Source of the DNA: JANPPS01 sp964242575
Lineage (GTDB): Bacteria; Pseudomonadota; Alphaproteobacteria; Acetobacterales; Acetobacteraceae
Direction of reading: 5' to 3'
Assembly: GCA_964242575.1 (NCBI GenBank)
Contig: CAXTCN010000008.1
Location: 1-64,000, forward strand
DNA length: 64,000 nucleotides
Shown: piece after piece, positions 54,871-63,796 of the stretch
Layout of the letters: every line of letters begins with the position of its first letter
Numbering within the stretch: position 1 is the first letter of the stretch
The notes under the pieces: model-generated
What the model saw: only the letters and a program-made list of their open reading frames with translations
The model's database searches: none
Told to the model about the DNA's origin: nothing
Translations under genes and position numbers: made by a program

Positions 54871-54886
54871 CCATGCCGCGGCATGG
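54871..54886. promoter_or_regulatory. Perfect 16-bp palindrome upstream of the sigma-54 promoter
   Basis: CCATGCCGCGGCATGG is a perfect palindrome ending 11 bases upstream of the -24 element. The spacing and symmetry suggest a regulator site; it does not match the NtrC consensus (TGCACC-N5-GGTGCA) and is too close for a usual enhancer, so a repressor or another activator is possible. Confidence 0.5.
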
Positions 54887-55025
54887 TATGCTGATTTTGA
54901 GCGCAATCCGCGCCTGAGTTGCCCGTGTTGCGCGCAAATCGCCCGGCCGGTGGGGTTACCGAAACCTGCCGCAGCATCACTTGCGCGAGGGCCGCCAGTC
55001 CGGCGGCGCTGACCCGGAGCCTCTA

Positions 55026-55664
55026 TTGCCCAATCCTACTCGCCTATTGATCGCGTTCTACTCCCGCAGCGGCTCCGTCGAGCGGCTCGCCATCGCCGCC
55101 GCGGACGCTGCACGGGACGCGGGCGCGGAAGTGCGCCTGCGCCGGGCGCGGGAGGTGGCGGACGAGGACGCCATGGCCCAATCGGACGGCTGGCTGGAAA
55201 GCGCCCGCCGGCAGAACGCGCTGTATCCGGCGCCCACCAAGGACGATGCCGAGTGGGCCGACGCCATCCTGTTCGGCACGCCCTGCTACTTCGGCGCCAT
55301 GGCGACGGAGCTGAAGAACTTCCTCGACCAGCTTGGCCCGCAATGGAAGCAGGGCGCGCTCGCCGGCAAGGTGGGCGGCGCGTTCGCCACCGCATCGTGG
55401 CCGCACGGCGGGACCGAGGTGGTCACGCTGTCGCTGTACGTGCCGATGGCGCACCTCGGCATGGTGATCGTGCCCACCGGCTACACCGATGAGGCGATGC
55501 TGGAGGCAGGGTCGCCCTACGGCGCATCGGCGATCGTGGGCGCGGGCAACGATGCCCCACGCGAGGCGGACCTCGACGCCGCCCGGCACCAGGGCCGCCG
55601 CATGGTGGCCATCACCAAGGCGCTGATCGCGGCCGGGGAGATGCCCTGCCGCGCACGCAACTAG
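55026..55664 (+). CDS. WrbA-like flavoprotein (NAD(P)H:quinone oxidoreductase)
   Basis: 212 residues of the flavodoxin fold. FMN-phosphate loop is FYSRSGSVERL at the N-terminus; further FMN contacts are GTPCYFGAMATELKNFLDQ and the TASWPHGGTEVVTLS loop typical of WrbA. It reduces quinones by two electrons. The start is probably TTG 55026 with CGGAG seven bases upstream; TTG 54981 would add 15 residues. It is divergent from urtA and its stop overlaps the convergent amidase stop. Confidence 0.87.
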   Translation: MPNPTRLLIAFYSRSGSVERLAIAAADAARDAGAEVRLRRAREVADEDAMAQSDGWLESARRQNALYPAPTKDDAEWADAILFGTPCYFGAMATELKNFLDQLGPQWKQGALAGKVGGAFATASWPHGGTEVVTLSLYVPMAHLGMVIVPTGYTDEAMLEAGSPYGASAIVGAGNDAPREADLDAARHQGRRMVAITKALIAAGEMPCRARN

Positions 55665-56440
55665 CCCGGCCCGCGCAGACGCTCCTTGAAGGCCTGCGCG
55701 CAGTAGCGCTGGATGGACCCGGCCACCGCGGCAGCCATGCGGTCCAGGCCGGCGGCGCTCCGCAACTGTTCCTCCTCTGCGCGGTTCACGATGATGCCGG
55801 CCTCCAGCAGCGCGGCAGGCATCGTGGCGGTCCGCAGCACCAGCAGCTTGTCGAAGCGGTACAGGCCGATGCGGGCGTCGAGCAACGGGCGTCCTTCGCC
55901 GGGGATGGCCTCGGCGTGGTGCAGGGAGGGCGTGAAACCAGCGCCCCGCAGGCCCTCGCCAAGCAGCGACGCGAATTTCAGGCTGTCGGCAGCGCGCGCG
56001 TTTTCGTGGGACACGAACACGGAGTAGCCACGGAACACGTCGCTGTACGGCCGCGGCTGGCCGTCGAAGGTCCAGGTCATGAGGTAACGCGGCTGCACGG
56101 AATCATGGTGCACCGACAGGAACAGGTCGGCGTTGGCGGCCTGCGCCAGGCGGGTCCGCTCCTGCAACTGCAGCGGCGCGCCGGTTCCGCCGATCAGCAC
56201 GGTGGACGTACCGGTTTGGCCGAGCGCGGCAAGCACGGCCTGGGCCAGCCGCCGGTTATACTCGAACTCAGGAACCCCGCGTGCGCTGGTCGCGCCGGAC
56301 TGGGACAGGGTGTGGCCGATATCCAGCGCGACCTTGAAGCGAGAACCCGACGGGCACGTTGGCGCCGCGGCGCTGGCAGGCTGGCAGGCCGCAGCCGCCG
56401 CAAGCGAGCCGGCCAGGAAAAGCGCTGCTCCGGCGTGCAA
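55661..56440 (-). CDS. N-acetylmuramoyl-L-alanine amidase (Amidase_3), secreted
   Basis: About 259 residues. After a hydrophobic signal-like start ending AAAACQPAS, where the Cys could be a lipobox, the zinc amidase domain shows the ligands in ALDIGHT (His), FEYNRRLA (Glu), SVHHDS (His) and the catalytic Glu in ALLEAGII. It cleaves the amide bond between muramic acid and the stem peptide in the periplasm. No ATG fits; TTG 56440 is the best start but is uncertain. It follows the small GlsB-like gene by 23 bases on the same strand. Confidence 0.85.
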   Translation of the reverse strand: MHAGAALFLAGSLAAAAACQPASAAAPTCPSGSRFKVALDIGHTLSQSGATSARGVPEFEYNRRLAQAVLAALGQTGTSTVLIGGTGAPLQLQERTRLAQAANADLFLSVHHDSVQPRYLMTWTFDGQPRPYSDVFRGYSVFVSHENARAADSLKFASLLGEGLRGAGFTPSLHHAEAIPGEGRPLLDARIGLYRFDKLLVLRTATMPAALLEAGIIVNRAEEEQLRSAAGLDRMAAAVAGSIQRYCAQAFKERLRGPG

Positions 56441-56463
56441 CGCCCGGGACCGGTGGAGCCGCG

Positions 56464-56724
56464 CTACCGAAGCGTCCGCTTGCCGACGAAGGTGTGGTAA
56501 ATCCACAGCACGACGATGGCGCCGATAATGGCCACGATCATGCTGTAAAGGTTGAACCCGGTGACCGGCGCGCCGCCGACCGCCGAGAACAGGAAGCCGC
56601 CCACGAAGGCGCCGACCACGCCGAGCACGATGTCGAGCACGATGCCCTGGCCCGTGCCGCTGTAGATCTTGCTCGCGATGAAGCCTGCGATCAGGCCGAG
56701 GACCAACCAACCGATGAAGGACAC
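56464..56724 (-). CDS. GlsB/YeaQ/YmgE-type stress membrane protein
   Basis: 86 residues with three hydrophobic helices (FIGWLVLGLIAGFIASKI; GIVLDIVLGVVGAFVGGFLF; SMIVAIIGAIVVLWIYHTF). The glycine-rich first and second helices are characteristic of the transglycosylase-associated protein family, whose biochemical role is unknown but which is often induced under stress. GGAGAGCG precedes the ATG. It is probably cotranscribed with the amidase downstream. Confidence 0.93.
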   Translation of the reverse strand: MSFIGWLVLGLIAGFIASKIYSGTGQGIVLDIVLGVVGAFVGGFLFSAVGGAPVTGFNLYSMIVAIIGAIVVLWIYHTFVGKRTLR

Positions 56725-56835
56725 TTCGCTCTCCCGTTTGTAGGTGGGCGCCAGCGGTCGCCGCGCCAGTATCGTTCAAGCGTAGCCAAAGCCCAGGCGC
56801 AACGCTAGCGTGCCGTGTCCTTGCACGAGGCCCGC

Positions 56836-58398
56836 ATGAAGCGCCGCGACCTGATTGCCACCGCCGCCGCCGTGACACTGGCCCGTCCGGCCCGGTCCCA
56901 GCCCGGCCGGGTGCTGCGGTTTGTGCCGCAGGGCAACCTCGCCAACCCCGACCCGGTGTGGACCACCACGACCCTCGCCCGCAACCACGGCCTGATGGTC
57001 TGGGACACGCTGTACGGCGTCACCGACAAGCTTGAGCCGCGTCCGCAGATGGTGGAGGGGCACGAGATCCTGGACGACGGCCGAATTTGGCGTTTCACGC
57101 TGCGGCCGCAGCTTCTGTTCCACGACAACGAGCCGGTGCGCCCGGCCGACTGTATCGCCTCCATCCAGCGCTGGGCCAAGCGGCGCGGCCTCGGCCAGCG
57201 TATGCTGGAGCAGACGGACGAGATGCGCGCATTGGACGACCGGCGGTTCGAAATCCGCATGCGCAAGCCCTACGCGCTGATGGCCTACGCGCTCAGCGAC
57301 TGGTGCTTCGTCATGCCGGAGCGCGTCGCGCGGACCAGCCCGTTCGAGCAGATCACCGACTACACCGGCAGCGGCCCGTTCCGTTTCCTGCGGGACGAAT
57401 GGGTGTCCGGCTCGCGCGCGGTCTATGCCCGGAACGAGAAGTACGTGCCCCGCAACGAGCCGCCGGACGCGGCGGCTGGCGGCAAGGTGGTGCATTTCGA
57501 CCGGGTGGAGTGGCTGGTGCAGCCGGACCCGGCCACCGCGGCGGCGGCGTTGCAGTCGAACGAGGTTGACTGGATCGAGCAGCCGCTGTTCGACCTGTTG
57601 CCGAGCCTGGCCAAGTCGCGCGGCTGCCGTGTGCTGCGGAACGACGGTATTGGCGCCATCGCCATGGTCGCGTTCAACCACCTGCACCCGCCGTTCAACA
57701 ACCCGAAGCTGCTGCGCGCCCTGCTGCCGGCAGTGGACCAGCAGCAGTTCATGGAGGCGGCCTACGGTCCAGACACCGAGCAGTACCGCACCGGCGTCGG
57801 CGTGTTCACCCCCGGCCTGCCAATGGCCAACGCTGCCGGGCTGGAGGCGCTGACCGGCCCGCGGGACATGGCGCTGGCGAAGCGCCTGGTGGCGGAAAGC
57901 GGCTACAAGGGCGAGCGCGCGGTGCTAATGTCCCCGTCCGACTATCCGGACCAGCAGGCGTACAGCCTGGTGATGCGGGACCTGCTGACCCAGCTTGGCG
58001 TGAACGTCGATTACGTCAGCACCGACTGGGGCACCCTGGTGCAGCGCCGGGCCAGCAGGGAGCCGCCGGACAAGGGCGGCTGGAGCATGTTCTGCACGAC
58101 CTACGAGGGCATGACTGTGGCGAACCCGGCTAGCCACTTGCCCCTGCGCGGCAACGGCCTGGACGGCTGGTTCGGCTGGCCCACCAGCCCGCGGCTCGAG
58201 GCGCTGCGCGACCAGTGGTTCGACGCCCCGGACCTGGCGGCGCAGCGCCGCATCTGCGAGGACATGCAGCGCATCGCCATGGAGGAAGTGCCGTTCCTGC
58301 CGGTCGGGCAACGCTTCCTGCCGATTGCCGTGCGCGACAGCCTGAGCGGCATCGTGAAGGCGTCGTACCCCGTGTTCTGGGGCGTCCGCAAAGCCTGA
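56836..58398 (+). CDS. Family-5 ABC substrate-binding protein next to an allantoinase-like gene
   Basis: 520 residues. The start MKRRDLIATAAAVTLA has a twin-arginine-like N-terminus followed by a short signal. The mature protein shows the SBP_bac_5 layout: LRFVPQGNLANPDPV, TLRPQLLFHDNEPV, YTGSGPFRFLRDE, and RALLPAVDQQQFMEAAYG. Binding proteins of this group often serve peptides but also other solutes. It is 15 bases upstream of an allantoinase-like gene, so allantoin, hydantoin or a related cyclic amide is a reasonable guess for its ligand. No permease gene is nearby. Confidence 0.87.
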   Translation: MKRRDLIATAAAVTLARPARSQPGRVLRFVPQGNLANPDPVWTTTTLARNHGLMVWDTLYGVTDKLEPRPQMVEGHEILDDGRIWRFTLRPQLLFHDNEPVRPADCIASIQRWAKRRGLGQRMLEQTDEMRALDDRRFEIRMRKPYALMAYALSDWCFVMPERVARTSPFEQITDYTGSGPFRFLRDEWVSGSRAVYARNEKYVPRNEPPDAAAGGKVVHFDRVEWLVQPDPATAAAALQSNEVDWIEQPLFDLLPSLAKSRGCRVLRNDGIGAIAMVAFNHLHPPFNNPKLLRALLPAVDQQQFMEAAYGPDTEQYRTGVGVFTPGLPMANAAGLEALTGPRDMALAKRLVAESGYKGERAVLMSPSDYPDQQAYSLVMRDLLTQLGVNVDYVSTDWGTLVQRRASREPPDKGGWSMFCTTYEGMTVANPASHLPLRGNGLDGWFGWPTSPRLEALRDQWFDAPDLAAQRRICEDMQRIAMEEVPFLPVGQRFLPIAVRDSLSGIVKASYPVFWGVRKA

Positions 58399-58413
58399 AT
58401 GGAGAACCGAGCA

Positions 58414-59784
58414 ATGAGCGCGTTCGATTGCGTGGTGCGGGGCACGGTCGTCACCGCGTCCGACATCCTGGCCGACGGCTATGTCGCTATCCGCGGCGAC
58501 GTAATCGCCGCCATCGGCCAGGGCGAGGCCCCGCCAGCCCAGCGCGTGCTGGACTACGGCGGCCACTTCATCCTGCCCGGCCTCGTGGACGGGCACGTGC
58601 ACACCTCATCCGCCGTCGGCTGGGCCGGCATCGAGGACACCACCCGCAGCGCCGCCGCCGGGGGCGTCACCACCTGCGTGGACATGCCGTATGATGTGCC
58701 CGAGGCCGTGACCGACACCAACCTGCTGGCGGACAAGATCGGCTGGGTCGAGCGCACGTCATACGTGGACGTGGCGCTGTATGGCACCATCCGGAAGCAC
58801 GGCGGGGTCGGCGAGATCGCCAGCCTCGCGGCGGCGGGCGTCTGCGCGTTCAAGCTGTCGACGTATGAGTATGACGCGGTGCGCTTCCCGCGCATCGACC
58901 CGGCCACCATGGTCGAGGCGTTCGCCGCCATTGCCGCCACCGGCCTGCCGGTCTCGCTGCACAACGAAAACCAGGAGCTGGTGGAGCACCTGACGCAGCA
59001 GGCGCAGGCGGCCGGCGAAACCCACGCCATCATGCACGCCCGCACCCGGCCACCGCTGGCCGAGACCATGGCGGACCTAGAGATATTCGAGATCGGCTTG
59101 CAGACCGGCGCGCACGTCCACATCGCCCACTCCTCGTTGGCGCGCGGCTTCACCATCGCGGAGGCGTTCCGCGGCATGGGCGCCGGCGCCACCGGCGAGG
59201 CTTGCATCCATTACTTGTGCCTGACGGAAGACGACCTGGTTCGCCTGGGCGGGCGCGGCAAGTGCAACCCGCCGGTGCGCAGCGCGGCCGAGGTGGAGCT
59301 GCTGTGGCAGGCGCTGCTGGCCGGCCAGATCGAGTACATCTCGACCGACCACGCCCCCTGGCCCGCGGACAGCAAGGACCAGGCGGACATCTTCGCGTGC
59401 GGCGCCGGGCTGACTGGGTTGCAGAGCTTCGCGCCGCTGATGTTCACCCTGCTGGCGGAACGCGGCCTGTCGCCCACCTTGATGGCGAAGTACTGCGCCG
59501 AGCGCAGCGCCCGCTTCCATGGGCTGTGGCCGCGCAAGGGCGCAATCCGCGTAGGGTCCGACGCTGATTTGGTGGTGCTGGAGCATGGCCAGTTCACCTT
59601 CGACGCGACAGTGATCCAGGACCGGCCGGAGATGCGCTGGTCGCCGTACCAGGGCCGGGCCATGCGCGCGCGGGTGGCGGCGACGCTGCTGCGCGGGCGG
59701 CTGGTCTGGGACGGCGCGGCGGTGCTGGGCCAGCCTGGCGACGGGGTGTTCGTCAAGCGGAGCTCCGGACCATTGCCGGCGTAA
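58414..59784 (+). CDS. Allantoinase/dihydropyrimidinase-like cyclic amidohydrolase
   Basis: 456 residues of the cyclic amidase superfamily. Metal ligands: HxH in VDGHVHTSS, the carboxylated Lys in AFKLSTYEYD (about 150), His in LHNENQ, His in HIAHSSLA and the catalytic Asp in YISTDHAPW. The TDHAPW segment and length favour allantoinase or a close relative, which opens allantoin to allantoate. It may supply the next step after the purine operon at 30-34.6 kb. GGAGA precedes ATG 58414. Coupled closely to the upstream binding protein. Confidence 0.87.
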   Translation: MSAFDCVVRGTVVTASDILADGYVAIRGDVIAAIGQGEAPPAQRVLDYGGHFILPGLVDGHVHTSSAVGWAGIEDTTRSAAAGGVTTCVDMPYDVPEAVTDTNLLADKIGWVERTSYVDVALYGTIRKHGGVGEIASLAAAGVCAFKLSTYEYDAVRFPRIDPATMVEAFAAIAATGLPVSLHNENQELVEHLTQQAQAAGETHAIMHARTRPPLAETMADLEIFEIGLQTGAHVHIAHSSLARGFTIAEAFRGMGAGATGEACIHYLCLTEDDLVRLGGRGKCNPPVRSAAEVELLWQALLAGQIEYISTDHAPWPADSKDQADIFACGAGLTGLQSFAPLMFTLLAERGLSPTLMAKYCAERSARFHGLWPRKGAIRVGSDADLVVLEHGQFTFDATVIQDRPEMRWSPYQGRAMRARVAATLLRGRLVWDGAAVLGQPGDGVFVKRSSGPLPA

Positions 59785-59803
59785 CATGTCCCGGCTTCCG
59801 GTA

Positions 59804-59815
59804 GTGGGTCAGTTT
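59804..59815 (+). repeat. Left copy of 12-bp inverted repeat
   Basis: GTGGGTCAGTTT lies 20 bases after the allantoinase-like gene. Its exact reverse complement occurs at 61220-61231, so the two copies face each other around the lower-GC gene. The motif resembles the sub-terminal repeats I recall from IS21-family ends. Confidence 0.75.
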
Positions 59816-59896
59816 CGACTTCAGCTTCCGACCCATCTCGGTCATTCAGCTTCTCGCGCACTGTGCTCTCGAACAACCTTTCCGCTATGAAAGACT

Positions 59897-61120
59897 ATGC
59901 TATCCGTCAGGCACCCGTCCCTCTTTACCAGCCTGCGTACCTTTGGGTATGGGCTAATGCCTGTGTTTCACGATCCGGTGGGCATAGGATCGCTTGTGCT
60001 GAAGGTGCCGAAAGAGGCCATTCTTGCCGCACTGTTGAGAGACGAGGTGAAGGTCTACCTCCTTGCTGATGGGCAGGGTCAAGCTAGTCACCTGGGTGTT
60101 GTCACCGCGTTCTTCGAAGACGAAGACGAGCCATTGATGATAGCCACCACGCTGTTCAGCGACGACAATTTACTCCCAGACATCGTCTCGGTCTTGAGCC
60201 AGCCAAAGTTCGATATCTATTTCTTTGACGAACACGATCGGGAATGGCTCGGCGTGCGGGCTACTAACTCGGACGTGGATCGATGGCGGCGTGAGTTCGA
60301 AACCGCAACTTTCGCGCCGTTTGACGTGGCTACTTGTTACGAATTGGCTAACCGCCTCAAGCACCGGTTCTCCGTCCGCGACGGGAACGACGATCGCTCA
60401 GCCTTCACCATGCTTCTTGGCGAACGGCTCTACGTCGATGACCTCCTGATACTCGACACCCGGCCGGAGGCCCACCAGTTCCGCGAAGCTCAATCGCGCC
60501 CTGCGATAGCGCGGTTGGTCCGCGAAGACCCTGGCCCGCCTCAGGAGCGGGACATCGCGGTCTTGCTCAGTCGCGCCTTTCCAGCGGGGAGCATCTATCT
60601 TAACCCGTTTCGAGCCGACACGGACACGGAACTCACCGATGTCCTTGTGGTCACAGAAAGGGCAGTCCTGTTCATTGAAGCGAAGGACAGTCCCAACACG
60701 GCGGCATCGCTGAACCGAGTGATTGATCGAAAGCGAAAGGCGATCCAGAAGCAGATCGAGAAGGCCACAAAGCAGCTCCAGGGCGGTCTCAGCTACGCGC
60801 GAGCCCATGACGGTGTAACGGTCCAGACCACAGATGGCCCTACGACAATACCGTTAGACGGTCGACAACTGCTAGGCCTCGTAGTCGTCCGAGAGATATT
60901 CGATCATGACCAGTTCGCCAATAGTAAACCCGTTCTTGATCTCGTTGAGCATCTACGGTTGCCCATTATGCTGATCGACTATGCCGGCTTGCACATGGTA
61001 TCTCTCAACCTGCGCACCCCGGAGCGCTTCATAGATGCGCTACACAACCTCTTCGACTCCGCGATCGAGCATGGCCGTTTCCCGAGATCTGTATGGAATG
61101 GACCTCCTCCGACCGAATAG
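59897..61120 (+). CDS. Unrecognised protein with PD-(D/E)XK-like core on a lower-GC insert
   Basis: 407 residues; I do not recognise a named family. The N-terminal half is acidic and mixed alpha/beta (LADGQGQASHLGVVTAFFED). From about residue 210 there is a segment that looks like a PD-(D/E)XK nuclease core: an early Glu helix, then ELTDVLVVTERAVLFIEAKD, where D and E-x-K are correctly spaced, then a charged helix (RKAIQKQIEKATKQL) and a hydrophobic strand. A NERD-like nuclease or defence role is possible. Composition is lower than neighbours (47% G+C in 60181-60240 by my count). ATG 59957 is an alternative start. Flanking 12-bp inverted repeats suggest insertion. Confidence 0.7.
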   Translation: MLSVRHPSLFTSLRTFGYGLMPVFHDPVGIGSLVLKVPKEAILAALLRDEVKVYLLADGQGQASHLGVVTAFFEDEDEPLMIATTLFSDDNLLPDIVSVLSQPKFDIYFFDEHDREWLGVRATNSDVDRWRREFETATFAPFDVATCYELANRLKHRFSVRDGNDDRSAFTMLLGERLYVDDLLILDTRPEAHQFREAQSRPAIARLVREDPGPPQERDIAVLLSRAFPAGSIYLNPFRADTDTELTDVLVVTERAVLFIEAKDSPNTAASLNRVIDRKRKAIQKQIEKATKQLQGGLSYARAHDGVTVQTTDGPTTIPLDGRQLLGLVVVREIFDHDQFANSKPVLDLVEHLRLPIMLIDYAGLHMVSLNLRTPERFIDALHNLFDSAIEHGRFPRSVWNGPPPTE

Positions 61121-61219
61121 GCTGGACCTATCGGCCAAACCTCTCGTGCGCCTTGAATGCGATAGCTGACTGTTTCGCTCAATACCGGGCAGTCCACTCT
61201 CTACCATGTGCGGATTTTC

Positions 61220-61231
61220 AAACTGACCCAC
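61220..61231 (-). repeat. Right copy of 12-bp inverted repeat
   Basis: AAACTGACCCAC, the exact reverse complement of 59804-59815, lies 99 bases after the lower-GC gene. Composition returns to GC-rich immediately beyond it. No target-site duplication was identified by eye. Confidence 0.75.
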
Positions 61232-61316
61232 GGCCCGGCTCCCAGCTTGCCGCATTGCAGATTCAGGTGTGGGATAGCTAGCAAGTCCTGCACACAGAGG
61301 TCTTTGGAGGGAACAG

Positions 61317-62384
61317 ATGGATCGCACACCGAACATCCCACGCCGCCGCTGCGCGACATTGGCGTTGGTATTGATTGCCGGCCTCGGCTCAGCGTCTCCG
61401 CCCGCGTGGGCGGCCAGCGACATCGAGATGCAGGAGTTCATGGTGCCAGCGTCCGACCCTGGCATCCAGCTTTACGTCCGCAACAAGCATCCCAAGGGCA
61501 CCCAGTCATTCTCCGCCGACCGGGTGCTGGTCTATGTCCACGGCGCGACCTACCCGGCGGAAACCGCGTTCGACCTGCCGGTGGGCGGCGCGTCGATGAT
61601 GGACATCATGGCCGCCCGCGGCTGGGACGTGTGGCTGCTGGACGTGCGCGGCTACAGCCGTTCCACCAGGCCGCCGGAGATGGACCGGCCAGCCGCGGAC
61701 AGCAAGCCGATCGTCAACACCGCGACCGCCGCCCGGGACGTGGCATCGGTCGTGGACTTCGTCATGCAGCGGCGGCAGGTGCCCAAGGTGAACCTGATGG
61801 GCTGGTCGTGGGGCACCTCCATCATGGGGCTGTACACCACGACGCATAACGCCAACGTGGGCCGCCTGGTGCTGTTCGCGCCGCAGTGGCTCAGCACCGC
61901 GAAGGTGCCGCCGGACGCGCCGCCGCTGGGCGCATACCGTGCCGTCACCCGCGACGCGGCGCGCGACCGTTGGCTGATGGGCGTGCCGGAGGACAAGAAG
62001 GCCGACCTGATCCCGCCGGGCTGGTTCGAGATGTGGGCCGACGCGACGTTCGCGACCGACCCGGTGGGCGCCAAGCAGACCCCGCCAGTGCTGCGCGCGC
62101 CGAACGGCGTCGTGCAGGACAGCCGGGATTATTGGCTGGCCGGCAAGCCGCTGTATCAGCCCGCTGACATCACCGTGCCGACCCTGCTGATCCACGCGGA
62201 GTGGGACGCCGACCTGCCGACCTACCAGACCGCCGCCTATTTCGCGCAGTTGAAGAACACGCCGTACAAGCGCTGGGTCGAGCTAGGCGAGGGAACCCAC
62301 ACGGTCATCTTGGAAAAAAACCGCATGCAGTTCATCCGGGAGATCGCGCACTTCCTGGAGGAACCGCCGCAGACGCTGAACTGA
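61317..62384 (+). CDS. Secreted alpha/beta hydrolase
   Basis: 355 residues with a signal peptide (cleavage after PAWA). The hydrolase domain shows VYVHGATYP, the nucleophile elbow GWSWGTS (Ser near 165), a late acid region HAEWDADLPTY and the catalytic His in GEGTHTVI. Substrate unknown; esters or lactones in the periplasm are likely. GGAGG at 61307-61311 supports ATG 61317. It ends three bases before the convergent MFS stop. Confidence 0.87.
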   Translation: MDRTPNIPRRRCATLALVLIAGLGSASPPAWAASDIEMQEFMVPASDPGIQLYVRNKHPKGTQSFSADRVLVYVHGATYPAETAFDLPVGGASMMDIMAARGWDVWLLDVRGYSRSTRPPEMDRPAADSKPIVNTATAARDVASVVDFVMQRRQVPKVNLMGWSWGTSIMGLYTTTHNANVGRLVLFAPQWLSTAKVPPDAPPLGAYRAVTRDAARDRWLMGVPEDKKADLIPPGWFEMWADATFATDPVGAKQTPPVLRAPNGVVQDSRDYWLAGKPLYQPADITVPTLLIHAEWDADLPTYQTAAYFAQLKNTPYKRWVELGEGTHTVILEKNRMQFIREIAHFLEEPPQTLN

Positions 62385-62387
62385 ACC

Positions 62388-63650
62388 TTAGCGCGTCCGG
62401 GCCGCCAACACCTGGCGGTCGCGGCCGGCGCCGAAGCCGCTGGCGGCGCAGCCCAGGCCTAAAGCCACGAACAGAGCGGCCGCCGCGTCGAAGCGGCCGG
62501 TCCAATCGTGCAGCACGCCGACCAGCAAGGGACCGAACGCCGCCAGCACGTAGCCGACGCCCTGCGCCATGCCGGACAGTTGCGCCGCGACCTGAGGGTC
62601 GGGCGAGCGCAGCACGATAATCAGCATGGCGGCGGCGAACAGCCCGCCCTGGCCGACGCCCAGCAGCGCCGACCAGGCCCAGGCCGTCGAGACCGGCGCG
62701 AACATCAGGCCCAGCAGTGCCACGACGGCGACGGCCACCAGCATGGCGCACAGCCCGCTCTGGTTCCGGGACCGCATGGCGAGCGGCGGGACCAGCAGGC
62801 AGGCCGCCGCCTGGACCATGATGGACGCCGAAACAACCAGGCCCGCCGTCACCCCGTCCATGCCACGCGCCCGCAGGATGGGCGCGAGCCAGCCGAACAC
62901 GGAGTAGGCGAGCGACGATTGCAGCCCCATGAACAACGTGACCTGCCACGCCAAGGGGTCGCGCCAGAGACCCCGGACGGCATGATGTGCTCCCAGGCTT
63001 TCGTCTGGCCCGGCCACGGCCTGCGGCGTCCATATCAGGGCGGCCAGCAGCGCCGGCAGCGTCCAGATGGCGAGGGCGCCGGGCCACGAGCCGCCCAACG
63101 CATGTTCGATTGGCACCGTAAGGCCGGCCGCCGCCGCGGCGCCCGCGCACAGCGCCATGGTGTACAGCCCGGTCATCAGCGCCGCCTGGCTCGCGAAACG
63201 CCGCTTCACCAGCCCGGGCAGCAGCACGTTGCCGACCGCGATTCCCACGCCAGCGAGCGCCGACCCGGCGAACAACGCCGGGACGCCGGCCAGCCCGCGC
63301 AGTCCCGTGCCGAGCGCCACCAGTAGCACGACCGCCAGCAGCGTCCGCTCGGTCCCGAACCGCCGCGCGAGCCTCGGCGCCAGCGGGGCGAACGCGCCGA
63401 GGCACAGCACCGGCAGGATGGTGAGCCAACTCGCGGCCGCGGGGGACAACCTGGTCGTCGCCAGCACCTCCGGCAGCACCGCCGACAAGCTTGCGAACAC
63501 CGGGCGCAGGTTGAACGCGATCAACACCACGCTGGCCCCGAGCAATAGGCTGCTTACGCCGCTGCGGACGTTGACCCGTGGCTTGACCCGCAGTTTGCCT
63601 GGGCCGTCGAGCGTCGCGTCGTTTATAGGCTCGGCGGCCTGGTTGTTCAT
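62388..63650 (-). CDS. CynX/NimT-type MFS transporter
   Basis: 420 residues, twelve membrane helices. The NimT/CynX hallmark is the first helix (VVLIAFNLRPVFASLSAVLP), followed by LGAFAPLAPRLARRFG and VGNVLLPGLVKRRF. Members of this group move cyanate, 2-nitroimidazole or other small molecules. ATG 63650 is chosen; the upstream open frame reaches 63806 but overlaps the promoter of the YccF gene. Substrate cannot be told from sequence. Confidence 0.9.
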   Translation of the reverse strand: MNNQAAEPINDATLDGPGKLRVKPRVNVRSGVSSLLLGASVVLIAFNLRPVFASLSAVLPEVLATTRLSPAAASWLTILPVLCLGAFAPLAPRLARRFGTERTLLAVVLLVALGTGLRGLAGVPALFAGSALAGVGIAVGNVLLPGLVKRRFASQAALMTGLYTMALCAGAAAAAGLTVPIEHALGGSWPGALAIWTLPALLAALIWTPQAVAGPDESLGAHHAVRGLWRDPLAWQVTLFMGLQSSLAYSVFGWLAPILRARGMDGVTAGLVVSASIMVQAAACLLVPPLAMRSRNQSGLCAMLVAVAVVALLGLMFAPVSTAWAWSALLGVGQGGLFAAAMLIIVLRSPDPQVAAQLSGMAQGVGYVLAAFGPLLVGVLHDWTGRFDAAAALFVALGLGCAASGFGAGRDRQVLAARTR

Positions 63651-63796
63651 TGCGGCATTACGCCACGGAACGGCCCCCGCGTCACGGCGGGTGCGTGCGG
63701 GGCAGGGATGACGATGGAGCACGGTGGAAACCGGGGAGCACGATGGAAACCTGCACGGGCGTCCACTATGTTCCCGGCACACGCCGGGGGACCTCC

